This document shows, in pieces, positions 53,609 to 64,000 of a DNA stretch of 64,000 nucleotides. The DNA comes from Pseudomonas oleovorans subsp. oleovorans. Lineage in GTDB: Bacteria > Pseudomonadota > Gammaproteobacteria > Pseudomonadales > Pseudomonadaceae. The notes beneath the pieces are model-generated. The model searched no databases. It worked only from the letters and a program-made list of their open reading frames with translations, and had not been told where the DNA came from. Made by a program: the position numbers and the translations under genes. Positions within the stretch are counted from its first letter, which is position 1; the number at the start of each line of letters is the position of its first letter. The stretch covers positions 1-64,000 of the forward strand of contig NZ_NIUB01000007.1 in assembly GCF_002197815.1 (NCBI RefSeq), in the 5' to 3' direction.

Positions 53609-54597
53609 GCTGGTTGACGCCCGAACTGATCGAGATCGTCATCGCGGTGCTCAAGGCCATCGTCATCCTGCTGGTGGTGGTGGTCTGCGGCGCACTACTG
53701 AGCTTCGTCGAACGCCGTCTGCTCGGCTGGTGGCAGGATCGCTACGGCCCCAACCGTGTGGGGCCGTTCGGCATGTTCCAGATCGCCGCCGACATGATCA
53801 AGATGTTCTTCAAGGAGGACTGGACGCCGCCGTTCGCCGACAAGTTCATCTTCATCCTGGCACCGATGATCGCCTTCTCGGCGATGCTGATGGCCTTCGC
53901 CATCATCCCCATCACCCCGACCTGGGGCGTGGCGGACTTGAACATCGGCATCCTGTTCTTCTTCGCCATGGCGGGTCTTTCGGTCTATGCCGTGCTGTTT
54001 GCTGGCTGGGCAAGCAACAACAAGTTCGCCCTGCTCGGTGCCCTGCGTGCTTCGGCGCAAACGGTGTCCTACGAAGTGTTCCTGGCCCTGGCGCTGATGG
54101 GCGTGGTGGCGCAGGTCGGCTCGTTCAACATGCGCGACATCGTCGATTACCAGGCGCAGAACCTGTGGTTCATCATTCCGCAGTTCTTCGGCTTCTGTAC
54201 CTTCTTCATCGCTGCCGTTGCGGTGACCCACCGTCACCCGTTCGACCAACCGGAAGCCGAGCAGGAGCTGGCCGATGGTTACCACATCGAATACGCCGGG
54301 ATGAAATGGGGCATGTTCTTCGTCGGCGAGTACGTCGCCATCGTCACCGTGTCGGCCTTGCTGGTAACCCTGTTCTTCGGTGGCTGGCACGGCCCGTTCG
54401 GCATCCTGCCGCAGATTCCGTTCTTCTGGTTCGCGCTGAAAACGGCCTTCTTCATCATGATCTTCATCCTGCTGCGCGCGTCGATCCCACGCCCTCGCTA
54501 TGACCAGGTCATGGCCTTCAGCTGGAAGTTCTGCCTGCCGCTGACCCTGATCAACCTGCTGGTGACCGGCGCCGTCGTGCTGGCCACGGCCCAGTAA
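53605..54597 (+). CDS. nuoH: NADH-quinone oxidoreductase subunit H
   Basis: NuoH joins the peripheral and membrane arms and lines the quinone channel. The 330-aa protein has eight membrane segments and conserved polar loops: [52 protein letters not shown] and [20 protein letters not shown]. The start overlaps nuoG (ATGA); nuoI follows after 13 bp. Confidence 0.97.
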   Translation: MSWLTPELIEIVIAVLKAIVILLVVVVCGALLSFVERRLLGWWQDRYGPNRVGPFGMFQIAADMIKMFFKEDWTPPFADKFIFILAPMIAFSAMLMAFAIIPITPTWGVADLNIGILFFFAMAGLSVYAVLFAGWASNNKFALLGALRASAQTVSYEVFLALALMGVVAQVGSFNMRDIVDYQAQNLWFIIPQFFGFCTFFIAAVAVTHRHPFDQPEAEQELADGYHIEYAGMKWGMFFVGEYVAIVTVSALLVTLFFGGWHGPFGILPQIPFFWFALKTAFFIMIFILLRASIPRPRYDQVMAFSWKFCLPLTLINLLVTGAVVLATAQ

Positions 54598-54610
54598 GGA
54601 GAACCACAGA

Positions 54611-55159
54611 ATGTTCAAATACATATGGGACGTGCTGGTCGGTACCGGCACCCAACTGCGCAGCCTGGTCATGGTGTTCAGCCATGGCTTTCGCAAGCGC
54701 GACACCCTGCAATACCCGGAAGAGCCAGTCTACCTGCCGCCGCGCTACCGTGGCCGCATCGTCCTGACCCGCGACCCCGACGGCGAGGAGCGCTGCGTGG
54801 CCTGCAATCTGTGCGCCGTGGCCTGCCCGGTGGGCTGCATCTCGCTGCAGAAGGCGGAAACCGACGACGGGCGCTGGTACCCGGAGTTCTTCCGCATCAA
54901 CTTCTCGCGCTGCATCTTCTGCGGCCTGTGCGAGGAAGCCTGCCCGACCACCGCGATCCAGCTCACCCCCGATTTCGAGATGGGCGAGTTCAAGCGCCAG
55001 GATCTGGTGTACGAGAAGGAAGACCTGCTGATCAGCGGCCCCGGCAAGAACCCGGACTACAACTTCTACCGCGTTGCCGGTATGGCCATCGCCGGCAAGC
55101 CCAAGGGCGCCGCGCAGAACGAGGCCGAGCCGATCAACGTCAAGGGGCTGTTGCCATGA
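54611..55159 (+). CDS. nuoI: NADH-quinone oxidoreductase subunit I
   Basis: NuoI carries clusters N6a and N6b. The 182-aa protein has two ferredoxin motifs, [16 protein letters not shown] and [16 protein letters not shown], each with CxxCxxCxxxCP spacing. An AAGGAG lies upstream of the ATG. After its stop comes a REPIN-like hairpin before nuoJ, so this is the only large gap inside the operon (160 bp). Confidence 0.97.
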   Translation: MFKYIWDVLVGTGTQLRSLVMVFSHGFRKRDTLQYPEEPVYLPPRYRGRIVLTRDPDGEERCVACNLCAVACPVGCISLQKAETDDGRWYPEFFRINFSRCIFCGLCEEACPTTAIQLTPDFEMGEFKRQDLVYEKEDLLISGPGKNPDYNFYRVAGMAIAGKPKGAAQNEAEPINVKGLLP

Positions 55160-55184
55160 GCCAAGGTCATGGGTTTTCCCGCCC

Positions 55185-55252
55185 TGTAGGAGCGAGCTCT
55201 GCTCGCGAACGCAGACGACGCCAAACGCTTCGCGAGCAGAGCTCGCTCCTAC
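55185..55252. repeat. REPIN-like hairpin inside the nuo operon (nuoI-nuoJ)
   Basis: Arms 55185-55209 and 55229-55252 are inverted copies beginning TGTAGGAGCGAGCTCTGC; the left arm is identical to that after idh (35128). The loop is 19 nt. In the mRNA it would form a very stable stem between the nuoI and nuoJ coding regions. Confidence 0.85.
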
Positions 55253-55319
55253 GTCTTTGGTGTCATCTCCCGAAATATGCCGCTGCTTCTCACGAGGCGA
55301 GCGCAATGAGGAGCTTCTG

Positions 55320-55829
55320 ATGGAATTCGCATTCTACTTTTCCGCCGGTGTGGCGGTGGCATCGACGGTTGGGGTGGTCACCAACACCAACCCGGTGCAT
55401 GCCCTGCTCTACCTCATCGTCTCGCTCTTGGCGGTGTCGATGGTATTCTTCGCCCTCGGTGCGCCCTTTGCCGGCGCGCTGGAAATCATCGTCTACGCCG
55501 GCGCCATCATGGTGCTGTTCGTCTTCGTGGTGATGATGCTCAACCTCGGCCCGGCTGCCGCCGAGCAGGAGCGCAAGTGGCTGACGCCCGGCATCTGGGT
55601 CGGCCCGGCAATTCTCAGCGCGCTGCTGCTCGGCCAGTTGCTCTATGTGCTGCTGAATCATGTCAGCGACGCCCATATCGGCCACACCACGGTCGAAGCC
55701 AAGGCTGTCGGCATCAGCCTGTTCGGCCCTTACCTGCTGGCGGTGGAGCTGGCCTCCATGCTGCTGCTCGCCGCACTGGTCGCTGCCTACCACCTGGGCC
55801 GCCATGACGCCAAGGAGCCCACCGCATGA
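55320..55829 (+). CDS. nuoJ: NADH-quinone oxidoreductase subunit J
   Basis: NuoJ is a five-helix membrane subunit whose third helix is part of the coupling path. The 169-aa protein has the conserved [24 protein letters not shown]. The ATG at 55320 has GAGGAG 7 nt upstream. Its start is uncoupled from nuoI because of the inserted hairpin, whereas its stop overlaps nuoK. Confidence 0.96.
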   Translation: MEFAFYFSAGVAVASTVGVVTNTNPVHALLYLIVSLLAVSMVFFALGAPFAGALEIIVYAGAIMVLFVFVVMMLNLGPAAAEQERKWLTPGIWVGPAILSALLLGQLLYVLLNHVSDAHIGHTTVEAKAVGISLFGPYLLAVELASMLLLAALVAAYHLGRHDAKEPTA

Positions 55830-56134
55830 CTGGAATCCCACTCGAACACGGCCTGGCCCTGGCCGGCGTGCTGTTCTGCATCGGCCTGGTCGGCCTGATG
55901 GTGCGACGCAACATCCTGTTCATCCTGATGAGCCTGGAAGTGATGATGAACGCCGCCGCGCTCGCCTTCGTCGTCGCCGGCGCCCGCTGGGGCGCTGCTG
56001 ACGGCCAGGTGATGTTCATTCTGGTGATCACCCTGGCAGCCGCCGAGGCCAGCATCGGCCTGGCGATCCTGCTGCAGCTGTATCGCCGCTTCAACACCCT
56101 GGATATCGACGCTGCCAGCGAGATGCGCGGATGA
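55826..56134 (+). CDS. nuoK: NADH-quinone oxidoreductase subunit K
   Basis: NuoK is the small MrpC-like membrane subunit (102 aa, three helices) with conserved buried glutamates in [17 protein letters not shown] and [23 protein letters not shown] overlaps on both sides couple it to nuoJ and nuoL. Confidence 0.96.
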   Translation: MTGIPLEHGLALAGVLFCIGLVGLMVRRNILFILMSLEVMMNAAALAFVVAGARWGAADGQVMFILVITLAAAEASIGLAILLQLYRRFNTLDIDAASEMRG

Positions 56135-57981
56135 ACCTTCTAGCCCTGACTCTATTCTTCCCGCTGCTCGGCTGGCTGCTGCTGGCCTTCTCGCGCGGAC
56201 GCTTCTCGGAAAACACCAGCGCCGTAATTGGCGTCGGTTCCATCGGCCTGGCGGCTGCCAGCGCTGCCTGGGTCATCGCTGCCTTTCTCGGCAATCCGCC
56301 GGCCGGCGGTGCCTACAGCCTGACCCTGTGGCAGTGGATGAGCGTCGAAGGCCTGGCGCCGAGCTTCACCCTGCATCTGGATGGTCTGTCCGCCACCATG
56401 CTCGGCGTGGTCACCGGCGTGGGATTCCTGATCCACCTGTTCGCCAGCTGGTACATGCGCGGCGAGGAAGGCTATTCGCGCTTCTTCGCCTACACCAACC
56501 TGTTCATCTTCAGCATGCTGCTGCTGGTGCTCGGCGACAACCTGCTGGTGCTGTTCTTCGGCTGGGAAGGCGTCGGCCTGTGCTCGTACCTGCTGATCGG
56601 CTTCTACTACAAGCACGTACCCAACGGTAACGCCGCGCTCAAGGCCTTCATCGTCACCCGCGTCGGCGACGTGTTCCTGATGATCGGCATGTTCCTGCTG
56701 TTCATCAACCTCGGCACCCTGAACATTCAGGAGCTGATGGTGCTGGCACCGCAAAAATACGTGGCCGGCGATACCTGGCTGTGGCTCGCCACCCTGATGC
56801 TACTGGGCGGCGCGGTGGGTAAATCCGCCCAGTTGCCGCTGCAGACCTGGCTGGCCGACGCCATGGCCGGCCCGACCCCGGTGTCGGCGCTGATCCACGC
56901 CGCCACCATGGTCACCGCTGGCGTCTACCTGATCGCCCGTACCCATGGCCTGTTCCTGCTGACCCCGGAGATTCTCGAACTGGTCGGCATCGTCGGTGGC
57001 GTGACCCTGGTACTGGCCGGTTTCGCCGCACTGGTGCAAACCGACATCAAGCGCATCCTCGCCTACTCGACCATGAGCCAGATCGGCTACATGTTCCTGG
57101 CCCTGGGCGTTGGCGCCTGGGATGCGGCGATCTTCCACCTGATGACCCACGCCTTCTTCAAGGCCCTGCTGTTCCTCGCTTCCGGTGCGGTGATCCACGC
57201 CTGCCACCACGAGCAGAACATCTTCAGGATGGGCGGCCTGTGGAAGAAGCTGCCGCTGGCCTATGCCAGCTTCGTCGTCGGCGGTGCCGCCCTGGCCGCT
57301 CTGCCGCTGCTGACCGCTGGCTTCTACTCCAAGGACGAAATCCTCTGGGAAGCCTTCGCCAGTGGCCACAGCGAGCTGCTCTACGCAGGCCTGGTCGGTG
57401 CCTTCCTGACCTCGATCTACACCTTCCGCCTGATCTTCATCGCCTTCCACGGCGAGCAGAAGACCGAGGCGCACGCCGGTCATGGCATCGCCCACAACCT
57501 GCCGCTGCTGGTGCTGATCGTGCTGTCGACCTTCATCGGCGCCTGGATCACCCCGCCGCTGGCCGGCGTGCTGCCACAAAGCGCCGGCCATGCCGGTGGC
57601 GAGGCCAAGCACAGCCTGGAGCTGCTGTCGGGGCTGATCGCGGTGAGCGGTATCGTCATCGCCGCCCTGCTCTTCCTCGGCCAGCGCCGCGTCGCCTCTG
57701 CCGTGGCGCAGAGCGCGCCGGGTCGCCTGCTGAGCGCCCTGTGGTTCGCCGCCTGGGGCTTCGATTGGCTGTACGACAAGTTGTTCGTACAGCCCTACCT
57801 GCTGCTCTGCCGTGTGCTGCAACGCGATCCGATCGACCGTGGCATCCGTGTCATCCCGCTGGCAGCACGGGGCGCCAACGCCCTGCTGGCCACCAGCCAG
57901 ACCGGCCAGGTGCGCTGGTACGCGGCCTCCATCGCAGGTGGCGCGGTACTGGTACTCGCCGTCATTCTATTTCTGAGCTAA
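56131..57981 (+). CDS. nuoL: NADH-quinone oxidoreductase subunit L
   Basis: NuoL is the distal proton-pumping antiporter-like subunit with the long lateral helix. The 616-aa protein has about 16 membrane segments, the key glutamate and lysine regions [19 protein letters not shown] and [33 protein letters not shown], and [18 protein letters not shown]. nuoM follows after 15 bp. Confidence 0.97.
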   Translation: MNLLALTLFFPLLGWLLLAFSRGRFSENTSAVIGVGSIGLAAASAAWVIAAFLGNPPAGGAYSLTLWQWMSVEGLAPSFTLHLDGLSATMLGVVTGVGFLIHLFASWYMRGEEGYSRFFAYTNLFIFSMLLLVLGDNLLVLFFGWEGVGLCSYLLIGFYYKHVPNGNAALKAFIVTRVGDVFLMIGMFLLFINLGTLNIQELMVLAPQKYVAGDTWLWLATLMLLGGAVGKSAQLPLQTWLADAMAGPTPVSALIHAATMVTAGVYLIARTHGLFLLTPEILELVGIVGGVTLVLAGFAALVQTDIKRILAYSTMSQIGYMFLALGVGAWDAAIFHLMTHAFFKALLFLASGAVIHACHHEQNIFRMGGLWKKLPLAYASFVVGGAALAALPLLTAGFYSKDEILWEAFASGHSELLYAGLVGAFLTSIYTFRLIFIAFHGEQKTEAHAGHGIAHNLPLLVLIVLSTFIGAWITPPLAGVLPQSAGHAGGEAKHSLELLSGLIAVSGIVIAALLFLGQRRVASAVAQSAPGRLLSALWFAAWGFDWLYDKLFVQPYLLLCRVLQRDPIDRGIRVIPLAARGANALLATSQTGQVRWYAASIAGGAVLVLAVILFLS

Positions 57982-57996
57982 GGAACGCAGCCTGTC

Positions 57997-59526
57997 ATGA
58001 TTCTGCCCTGGCTAATCCTGATTCCCTTCATCGGCGGCCTGCTGTGCTGGCAAGGCGAGCGCTTCGGCCACGTCCTGCCGCGCTGGATCGCCCTGATCAC
58101 CATGGGCCTGCTGCTGGGCCTCGGCCTGTGGCTGTGGGCCAGCGGTGATTTCACCCTGGCACCCGCGCCTGGCGGCGAGCCGCGCTGGGCCCACGAGTTC
58201 GTCATCGACTGGATCCCGCGCCTGGGTATCACCATCCACCTGGCGATGGACGGCCTGTCGGTGCTGATGGTGGTGCTCACCGGCCTGCTCGGCGTGCTCT
58301 CGGTGCTGTGCTCGTGGAACGAGATCCAGAACCGTGTCGGCTTCTTCCACCTCAACCTGATGTGGATTCTTGGTGGCGTGGTCGGCGTGTTCCTCGCCGT
58401 CGACCTGTTCCTGTTCTTCTTCTTCTGGGAAATGATGCTGGTGCCGATGTATTTTCTCATCGCGCTCTGGGGTCATAGCGGCAGCGACGGCCGTACCCGC
58501 ATCACCGCCGCCACCAAGTTCTTCATCTTCACCCAGGCCAGCGGTCTGATCATGCTGGTGTCGATCCTGGCCCTGGTGTTCGTGCACTTCAACCAGACCG
58601 GCGTGCTGACCTTCAACTACGCCGACCTGCTGAAGACCGAGCTGGCGCCAGGCACCGAATACCTGCTGATGCTCGGTTTCTTTGTCGCCTTCGCGGTGAA
58701 GTTCCCGGTGGTGCCGGTGCACTCCTGGCTGCCGGACGCCCACGCCCAGGCACCGACCGCCGGCTCCGTCGACCTGGCCGGCATTCTGCTGAAGACTGCG
58801 GCCTACGGCCTGCTGCGCTTCGCCCTGCCGCTGTTCCCCAACGCCTCGGCGGAGTTCGCGCCCATCGCCCAGTGGCTTGGCGTGTTCGCCATCATCTACG
58901 GCGCCCTGCTGTCGTTCGCACAGACCGACATCAAGCGCCTGGTGGCCTACTCCAGCGTCTCGCACATGGGCTTCGTGCTGATTGCCATCTATTCGGGCAG
59001 CCAGATCGCCCTGCAAGGTGCGGTGGTGCAGATGGTCGCCCACGGCCTGTCCGCTGCTGCGCTGTTCATCCTCTGCGGCCAGCTCTACGAGCGCGTGCAC
59101 ACCCGTGACCTGCGCCAGATGGGCGGCATCTGGGCGCGTATGCCGTGGCTGCCGGCCATCAGCCTGTTCTTCGCCGCTGCCGCGCTGGGCCTGCCGGGCA
59201 CCGGCAACTTCGTCGGCGAATTCCTCATCCTGATCGGCAGCTTCCCCGGCGCGCCCTGGATCGTGGTGCTGGCCGCCACCGGCCTGGTGCTCGGCTCGGT
59301 GTACGCCCTAGCGATGATCCACCGCGCCTACTTCGGCCCGGTGCAACAGGACGCGCCGCTGCCTGGCCTGAAAGCCCGTGAGCTGGCGATGGTACTCGGC
59401 CTCGCGGCCCTGCTGATTCTGCTTGGCGTTTACCCGCAACCGGTGCTCGATACCTCCGCTGCCAGCATGCATGGCGTGCAGCAGTGGATGGCTGGCGCCC
59501 TCGATCAACTCGCCTCGGGCCGGTAA
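57997..59526 (+). CDS. nuoM: NADH-quinone oxidoreductase subunit M
   Basis: NuoM is the second antiporter-like subunit (509 aa, 14 membrane segments). Segments FFFWEMMLVPMYFLIALWG, KFPVVPVHSWLPDAHAQAPTAGSVDLAGILLK and TDIKRLVAYSSVSHMGFV hold the conserved Glu, Lys and His of the proton path. Complete, normal length. Confidence 0.97.
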   Translation: MILPWLILIPFIGGLLCWQGERFGHVLPRWIALITMGLLLGLGLWLWASGDFTLAPAPGGEPRWAHEFVIDWIPRLGITIHLAMDGLSVLMVVLTGLLGVLSVLCSWNEIQNRVGFFHLNLMWILGGVVGVFLAVDLFLFFFFWEMMLVPMYFLIALWGHSGSDGRTRITAATKFFIFTQASGLIMLVSILALVFVHFNQTGVLTFNYADLLKTELAPGTEYLLMLGFFVAFAVKFPVVPVHSWLPDAHAQAPTAGSVDLAGILLKTAAYGLLRFALPLFPNASAEFAPIAQWLGVFAIIYGALLSFAQTDIKRLVAYSSVSHMGFVLIAIYSGSQIALQGAVVQMVAHGLSAAALFILCGQLYERVHTRDLRQMGGIWARMPWLPAISLFFAAAALGLPGTGNFVGEFLILIGSFPGAPWIVVLAATGLVLGSVYALAMIHRAYFGPVQQDAPLPGLKARELAMVLGLAALLILLGVYPQPVLDTSAASMHGVQQWMAGALDQLASGR

Positions 59527-59545
59527 GGGTAAGGATTAGAGACTC

Positions 59546-61030
59546 ATGGAACATCACGCTGTCGAATTCACCCTGCAACACCTGATCGCCCTGCTGCCAC
59601 TGCTGGTGACCAGCCTCACCGCTATCGTGGTGATGCTGGCCATCGCCGCCAAGCGCAATCACGCCCTGACCTTCATCCTCTCGGTGGTGGGCCTGAACCT
59701 GGCGCTGCTATCGTTGATTCCGGCACTGGAAGTAGCGCCGCTGGAAGTCACCCCGCTGCTGCTGATCGACACCTTCGCCTGCTACTACATGGCGCTGGTG
59801 CTGGCCGCCAGCCTGGCCTGCGTCACGCTGATCCATGCCTACCTGGGCGGCGAGTCCGGCAAGGGCTACCCGGGCAACCGCGAGGAGCTGTACCTGCTGG
59901 TGCTGCTCTCCGCCGCGGGCGGCCTGGTGCTGGTCAGCGCCCAGCATCTGGCAGGCCTGTTCATCGGCCTGGAACTGCTGTCGGTGCCGACCTACGGCAT
60001 GATCGCCTACGCCTTCTTCAACAAGCGCTCGCTGGAAGCCGGCATCAAGTACATGGTGCTGTCGGCCGCAGGCAGCGCCTTCCTGTTGTTTGGCATGGCG
60101 CTGCTGTATGCCGAGTCTGGCAACCTGGCCTTCGCTGATATCGGCGCAAGCCTGGCGCGCGAGAGCAGTCAACTGGTGCAGATCGGCATCGGCATGATGC
60201 TGATCGGCCTGGCCTTCAAGCTGTCGCTGGTGCCCTTCCACCTGTGGACGCCGGACGTCTACGAAGGCGCCCCGGCGCCGGTGGCGGCCTTCCTCGCCAC
60301 TGCCAGCAAGGTGGCGGTATTCGCCGTGCTGCTACGCCTGTACCAGATATCCCCGGCCATGAGCGGCGGCTGGCTGAGCGAGCTGCTGACCCTGATCGCC
60401 ATCGCGTCGATCCTGTTCGGCAATCTGCTGGCGCTGCTGCAGAACAACCTCAAGCGCCTGCTGGGTTACTCGTCCATCGCCCACTTCGGTTACCTGCTGG
60501 TGGCATTGGTGGCGAGCAAGGGGCTCGCGGTGGAAGCCGTGGGCGTGTACCTGGCCACCTACGTGCTGACCAGCCTCGGTGCGTTCGGTGTGATCACCCT
60601 GATGTCCACGCCCTACAGCGGCCGCGATGCCGATGCGCTGTACGAATACCGTGGCCTGTTCTGGCGCCGCCCGTACCTGACCGCCGTGCTCACGGTGATG
60701 ATGCTGTCGCTGGCCGGCATTCCGCTGACCGCAGGCTTTATCGGCAAGTTCTACGTGATCGCTGCCGGCGTCGAGGCGCAACTGTGGTGGCTGCTCGGCG
60801 CCATGGTGCTGGGCAGTGCCATCGGCGTGTTCTATTACCTGCGGGTGATGGTCACGCTGTTCATGCGCGAACCCAATATGCATCGCCACGATGCGCCCTT
60901 CGACTGGGGTCAGCGTGCCGGCGGCATCATGCTGCTGGTGGTCGCCCTGCTCGCCTTCTTCCTCGGCGTGTACCCGCAGCCGTTGCTGGAACTGGTGCAG
61001 CAGGCAGGACTGGTCGCCCTGGCGCAGTAA
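59546..61030 (+). CDS. nuoN: NADH-quinone oxidoreductase subunit N
   Basis: NuoN is the proximal antiporter-like subunit and the last gene of the operon (494 aa). It has [52 protein letters not shown] and [21 protein letters not shown]. The final bases and stop codon are repeated almost exactly 699 bp downstream, where the operon terminator is found; between the copies lies a group II intron remnant in reverse orientation. Confidence 0.96.
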   Translation: MEHHAVEFTLQHLIALLPLLVTSLTAIVVMLAIAAKRNHALTFILSVVGLNLALLSLIPALEVAPLEVTPLLLIDTFACYYMALVLAASLACVTLIHAYLGGESGKGYPGNREELYLLVLLSAAGGLVLVSAQHLAGLFIGLELLSVPTYGMIAYAFFNKRSLEAGIKYMVLSAAGSAFLLFGMALLYAESGNLAFADIGASLARESSQLVQIGIGMMLIGLAFKLSLVPFHLWTPDVYEGAPAPVAAFLATASKVAVFAVLLRLYQISPAMSGGWLSELLTLIAIASILFGNLLALLQNNLKRLLGYSSIAHFGYLLVALVASKGLAVEAVGVYLATYVLTSLGAFGVITLMSTPYSGRDADALYEYRGLFWRRPYLTAVLTVMMLSLAGIPLTAGFIGKFYVIAAGVEAQLWWLLGAMVLGSAIGVFYYLRVMVTLFMREPNMHRHDAPFDWGQRAGGIMLLVVALLAFFLGVYPQPLLELVQQAGLVALAQ

Positions 61031-61048
61031 GCGAAGCCCCGCAATCGG

Positions 61049-61716
61049 GTAGGAGGCGGGGTCACCCCCGCCGTCCTCCCACACCACCGTACGTACGGTT
61101 CCGTATACGGCGGTTCCTGCCTACTGACAAACAGCATCAGTGAGCTTGGTTCCGTTGATGTGTCGCCTGCGGTAGCTAAGCGCCCAGACCGACCCTCGGA
61201 GTTTCCGACTCCTACCTCCTGATGGTCTCGACCACCGCTGCTCACGGCGTTTCTGCTTTACGCTCCAACAGAGAGCACACCTGACTATCCACTCATGACA
61301 GGTTCAGCCCTTCATCGCTCCGGTTTCCAGCAACTACTACGGCCTCTGCTGACTTCTGTTCGCCCATCCCGTCACCTCTCGGGGCCGGTAGCACATGGCA
61401 GGCCAAACAGATCTCCCAGGGTAATTCGCGCGACCTTCCTGCTTATGCCTGTCGGATTTACGTCGTAGCGTTCCGTGCAAGTATCGGGCTTTGGCAATCG
61501 TTGCTACCTCACCCCGCTACGCCGCCTCTATCCGCTTCCTGTTCGTCAGGCCAGCATTTTGCCTCGGGCTTCCTTCAGATTCGCAGTCGCCCGCGACACC
61601 CTTGCCTCTGGCTAACACTTCCCCTTGCCGGGTGTGTAGAGGACTTTCACCTCCAAGTCGTCCAGTCCACCACCACAGTGAACCGAACAGCGCCAGTCAC
61701 GGCGCTACGCGCCATG
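61049..61716 (-). mobile_element. Group II intron remnant without reverse transcriptase
   Basis: Read on the minus strand, the segment starts with stem-loops such as GCGCCA-GGCA-TGGCGC. It continues with GGAGGTGAAAGTCCTC and AGCCAGAGGCAAGGGTG, sequences I associate with domain I of bacterial group II introns. It ends with domain V (61083-61114) and a domain VI-like hairpin (61051-61079) closing at CCTAC. A truncated ORF beginning MGEQKSAEAVVVAGN (ATG at 61367) stops after 24 codons, where a full LtrA-type maturase would continue. A full intron would be near 2 kb. Exact ends are uncertain because both flanks are duplicated. Confidence 0.72.
61083..61114 (-). ncRNA. Group II intron domain V
   Basis: Minus-strand fold: lower stem ACCGCCGTA / TACGGTGGT (9 bp with one G-U), two-nucleotide CG bulge on the 3' side, upper stem TACG/CGTA and loop GAAC. 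This is the universal domain V shape, and the CGC triad in the 5' strand is in the catalytic position. Confidence 0.7.
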
Positions 61717-61735
61717 CCTGGCGCAGTAAACGAAC

Positions 61736-61768
61736 AGCCCCCGCAAATGCGGGGGCTTTCTTTCTTTT
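61736..61768 (+). terminator. Terminator of the nuo operon (displaced)
   Basis: AGCCCCCGCA-AA-TGCGGGGGCT (61736-61757) followed by TTCTTTCTTTT. It now stands about 700 bp behind nuoN because of the inserted intron remnant. Confidence 0.88.
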
Positions 61769-61772
61769 AAGG

Positions 61773-61835
61773 GTCGCGGCTAAAGCCCCTCCCACAGATC
61801 GCAGTGAAGACTGTGGGAGGGGCTTCAGCCGCGAC
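61773..61835. repeat. REPIN-like hairpin between nuo terminator and tam
   Basis: A 25-nt inverted repeat with one mismatch beginning GTCGCGGCTAAAGCCCC (61773-61797) paired with 61811-61835, loop 13 nt. It belongs to the GCGGC-TAAAGC-CC type of Pseudomonas REP, different from the one after idh. A second hairpin CCCGGAT-TGC-ATCCGGG (61844-61860) ends directly at the tam stop and may terminate tam. Confidence 0.8.
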
Positions 61836-61860
61836 AGACCTGCCCCGGATTGCATCCGGG

Positions 61861-62622
61861 CTACCGCCGAGCTACCAGAAACAGACGCGGAAACGGCAGC
61901 AACAGCCGACCATCGGTCTGCGCCGGATAGGCCTCGGCAATCGCCGCCTGATAGCGTTGCAGAAATGCGACCTGCTGCTCGGCCTCCAGCGGTTGCAAAA
62001 ACGGCAGTAACGCCGTGGATTTGAACCACTCCACCACCGCTGCGGCATTCTCCAATACGTGGAAGTAAGTGGTACGCCAGATATCCAGCTCACGGGCGTG
62101 GGCAGCAAGCATGTCGTAATAGGTTTGCGCGTCATGCCGCTCGGCATGGCGCACCTCGCCGATCTGCGCTGCCCATGGTCCATCTGCCGCCACCTCACGA
62201 GCCAGGCGATGCGCAGGTTCCTGCAGGTTGTCCGGGGTCTGGATCGCCAACCAGCCACCGGGCGCCAGTTGCGCGAGCAATCTCGGATACAGCCGAGCAT
62301 GGTCCGGCAACCACTGCAGCGAGGCATTGGCCAGGATCAGTTGCGGCGCGTGCTCGGCCTGCCAGTGCTGGATATCCATCAGTTGAAAGGTCACCTGGGG
62401 CAGCCGCTCACGCGCTGCGCGCAGCATGTCTGCGCTGCTGTCGATAGCGATCACCCGTGCCCCGGGCACATGCGCCTGCAACACGGCAGTGGAGTTGCCG
62501 GGGCCACAGCCGAGATCGACGGCCAACTCGATACCGTCGCGCGGTACCGCTGCCAGCACGTCATGGACCGGGCGAGTGCGCTGGCGTTCGAACAGGGAAT
62601 ATTGTCGGGCAGACCAACTCAT
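61861..62622 (-). CDS. tam: Trans-aconitate 2-methyltransferase
   Basis: Tam methylates trans-aconitate with SAM, removing an inhibitor of aconitase. The 253-aa cytosolic protein has the SAM motif I VDLGCGPGNST (37-47), motif II ARVIAIDSSADML, and the family segments ANASLQWLPDHARLYPRLL and IQTPDNLQEPAHRL. ATG at 62622 preferred over GTG at 62628, because GGAGG sits 6-7 nt upstream of the ATG. Confidence 0.92.
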   Translation of the reverse strand: MSWSARQYSLFERQRTRPVHDVLAAVPRDGIELAVDLGCGPGNSTAVLQAHVPGARVIAIDSSADMLRAARERLPQVTFQLMDIQHWQAEHAPQLILANASLQWLPDHARLYPRLLAQLAPGGWLAIQTPDNLQEPAHRLAREVAADGPWAAQIGEVRHAERHDAQTYYDMLAAHARELDIWRTTYFHVLENAAAVVEWFKSTALLPFLQPLEAEQQVAFLQRYQAAIAEAYPAQTDGRLLLPFPRLFLVARR

Positions 62623-62734
62623 CGGCACCTCCGCAGCACAATCGACTGGCGCAGAGTAACAGGTGACAAGAAACTCGGCACATCAGCAATTTTCCGCCGC
62701 ATGGACACGCACACCTGGCGGTTTTTCGCCATGC

Positions 62735-62750
62735 ATTGTGCGCCACTTCA
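62735..62750. promoter_or_regulatory. Candidate activator site upstream of dctP
   Basis: TGTGCGCCACTTCACA: half-sites TGTG/CACA with 8-nt spacing, about 45 bp before the sigma-54 promoter. It may bind the response regulator DctD; weak evidence by eye. Confidence 0.3.
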
Positions 62751-62771
62751 CAGTGCTTTTCTCAGCCCTGA

Positions 62772-63938
<1,167 letters not shown>

Positions 63939-63948
63939 CTCACAGCCG

Positions 63949-63972
63949 GCATGGCGGTTTTCCGCCACGCCG
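63949..63972 (+). other. Hairpin after dctP
   Basis: GGCATGGCGG-TTTT-CCGCCACGCC (one wobble pair) 11 bp behind dctP, without a U-run. It may protect dctP mRNA or partly stop transcription before dctQM, so that more receptor than permease is made. Confidence 0.5.
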
Positions 63973-64000
63973 ACTGCTTACTTCCTTCACCTACTGGGGC

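Larger units (their letters stand above)
61018..61746 (+). repeat. Imperfect direct repeats of the nuoN end flanking the intron remnant
   Basis: The left copy (61018-61044) is CCTGGCGCAGTAAGCGAA + GCCCCGCAA. The right copy (61717-61746) is CCTGGCGCAGTAAACGAA + CAGCCCCCGCAA. Only the right copy continues into a complete terminator hairpin. Confidence 0.8.

Noticed and set aside
61131..61367. Residual maturase gene of the group II intron as a functional CDS
   Set aside because: The ATG at 61367 is followed by a stop after 24 codons and several more stops; only a remnant.
61491..62024. 177-aa plus-strand frame over the intron remnant, terminator, REPIN and tam end
   Set aside because: It crosses four unrelated features and ends antisense to tam; not a gene.

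Overview
The window looks like a Pseudomonas chromosome, probably of the mendocina/oleovorans/alcaliphila side of the genus (inference). The gene order supports this: gacA-uvrC-pgsA-tRNA(Gly,Cys,Leu), tusDCBE, the icd/idh pair, aat-bpt-infA-clpA-clpS-cspD and a 13-gene nuo operon with fused nuoCD. The base composition is GC-rich, and several intergenic repeats of the kind found in this genus are present.

Region 1 (1-8600) is the integrase-proximal part of a P4-like integrative element sitting at the 3' end of tRNA-Leu(UAA). All its genes are on the minus strand. From the tRNA inward they are: a tyrosine integrase, a small ORF full of GGTGTAA repeats, an unknown 278-aa protein, an AlpA-type regulator, an unknown 113-aa protein, an Ash/Icd-like leader that may hold a C4-type antisense RNA, three small proteins, a 970-aa TOPRIM/DUF927 primase-helicase and two more unknown proteins. 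A terminator and the start of an IS200/IS605-type transposase follow at the left edge. The far attachment site lies outside the window.

Region 2 (8600-27265) is core chromosome: three tRNAs, pgsA, uvrC, gacA, tRNA-Ser, a Bax-inhibitor-1 family protein, the tusDCBE sulfur relay, a TrpD2-like protein, a glutathionyl-hydroquinone reductase, cysG, serS, crcB, rarA, lolA, ftsK, trxB, aat and bpt.

Region 3 (27263-45530) begins with a 268-bp MITE-like element whose terminal repeat supplies the bpt stop codon. It continues with infA, clpA, clpS, cspD, the divergent icd (dimeric) and idh (monomeric) isocitrate dehydrogenases, nudJ, mnmA, hflD, a DMT transporter, purB, roxA and three small genes, and then aceA. 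Aat, Bpt, ClpS and ClpA together form the complete leucine N-degron pathway. Icd, Idh and AceA together control the isocitrate branch point.

Region 4 (45900-61760) is the complex I operon nuoA-B-CD-E-F-G-H-I-J-K-L-M-N with a REPIN-like hairpin between nuoI and nuoJ. At its end a group II intron remnant of about 0.7 kb, in reverse orientation, sits between two imperfect copies of the nuoN stop/terminator sequence. The intron keeps domain V but has lost its reverse transcriptase.

Region 5 (61760-64000) holds a REPIN, tam (minus strand) and dctP of a C4-dicarboxylate TRAP transporter, with a textbook sigma-54 promoter.

I found no CRISPR array, no rRNA and no recognisable defence operon. The least explained sequences are in the P4-like element (repeat-bearing ORF, Ash/C4 leader, SD-masking hairpin before alpA) and in the intron remnant at the end of nuo.
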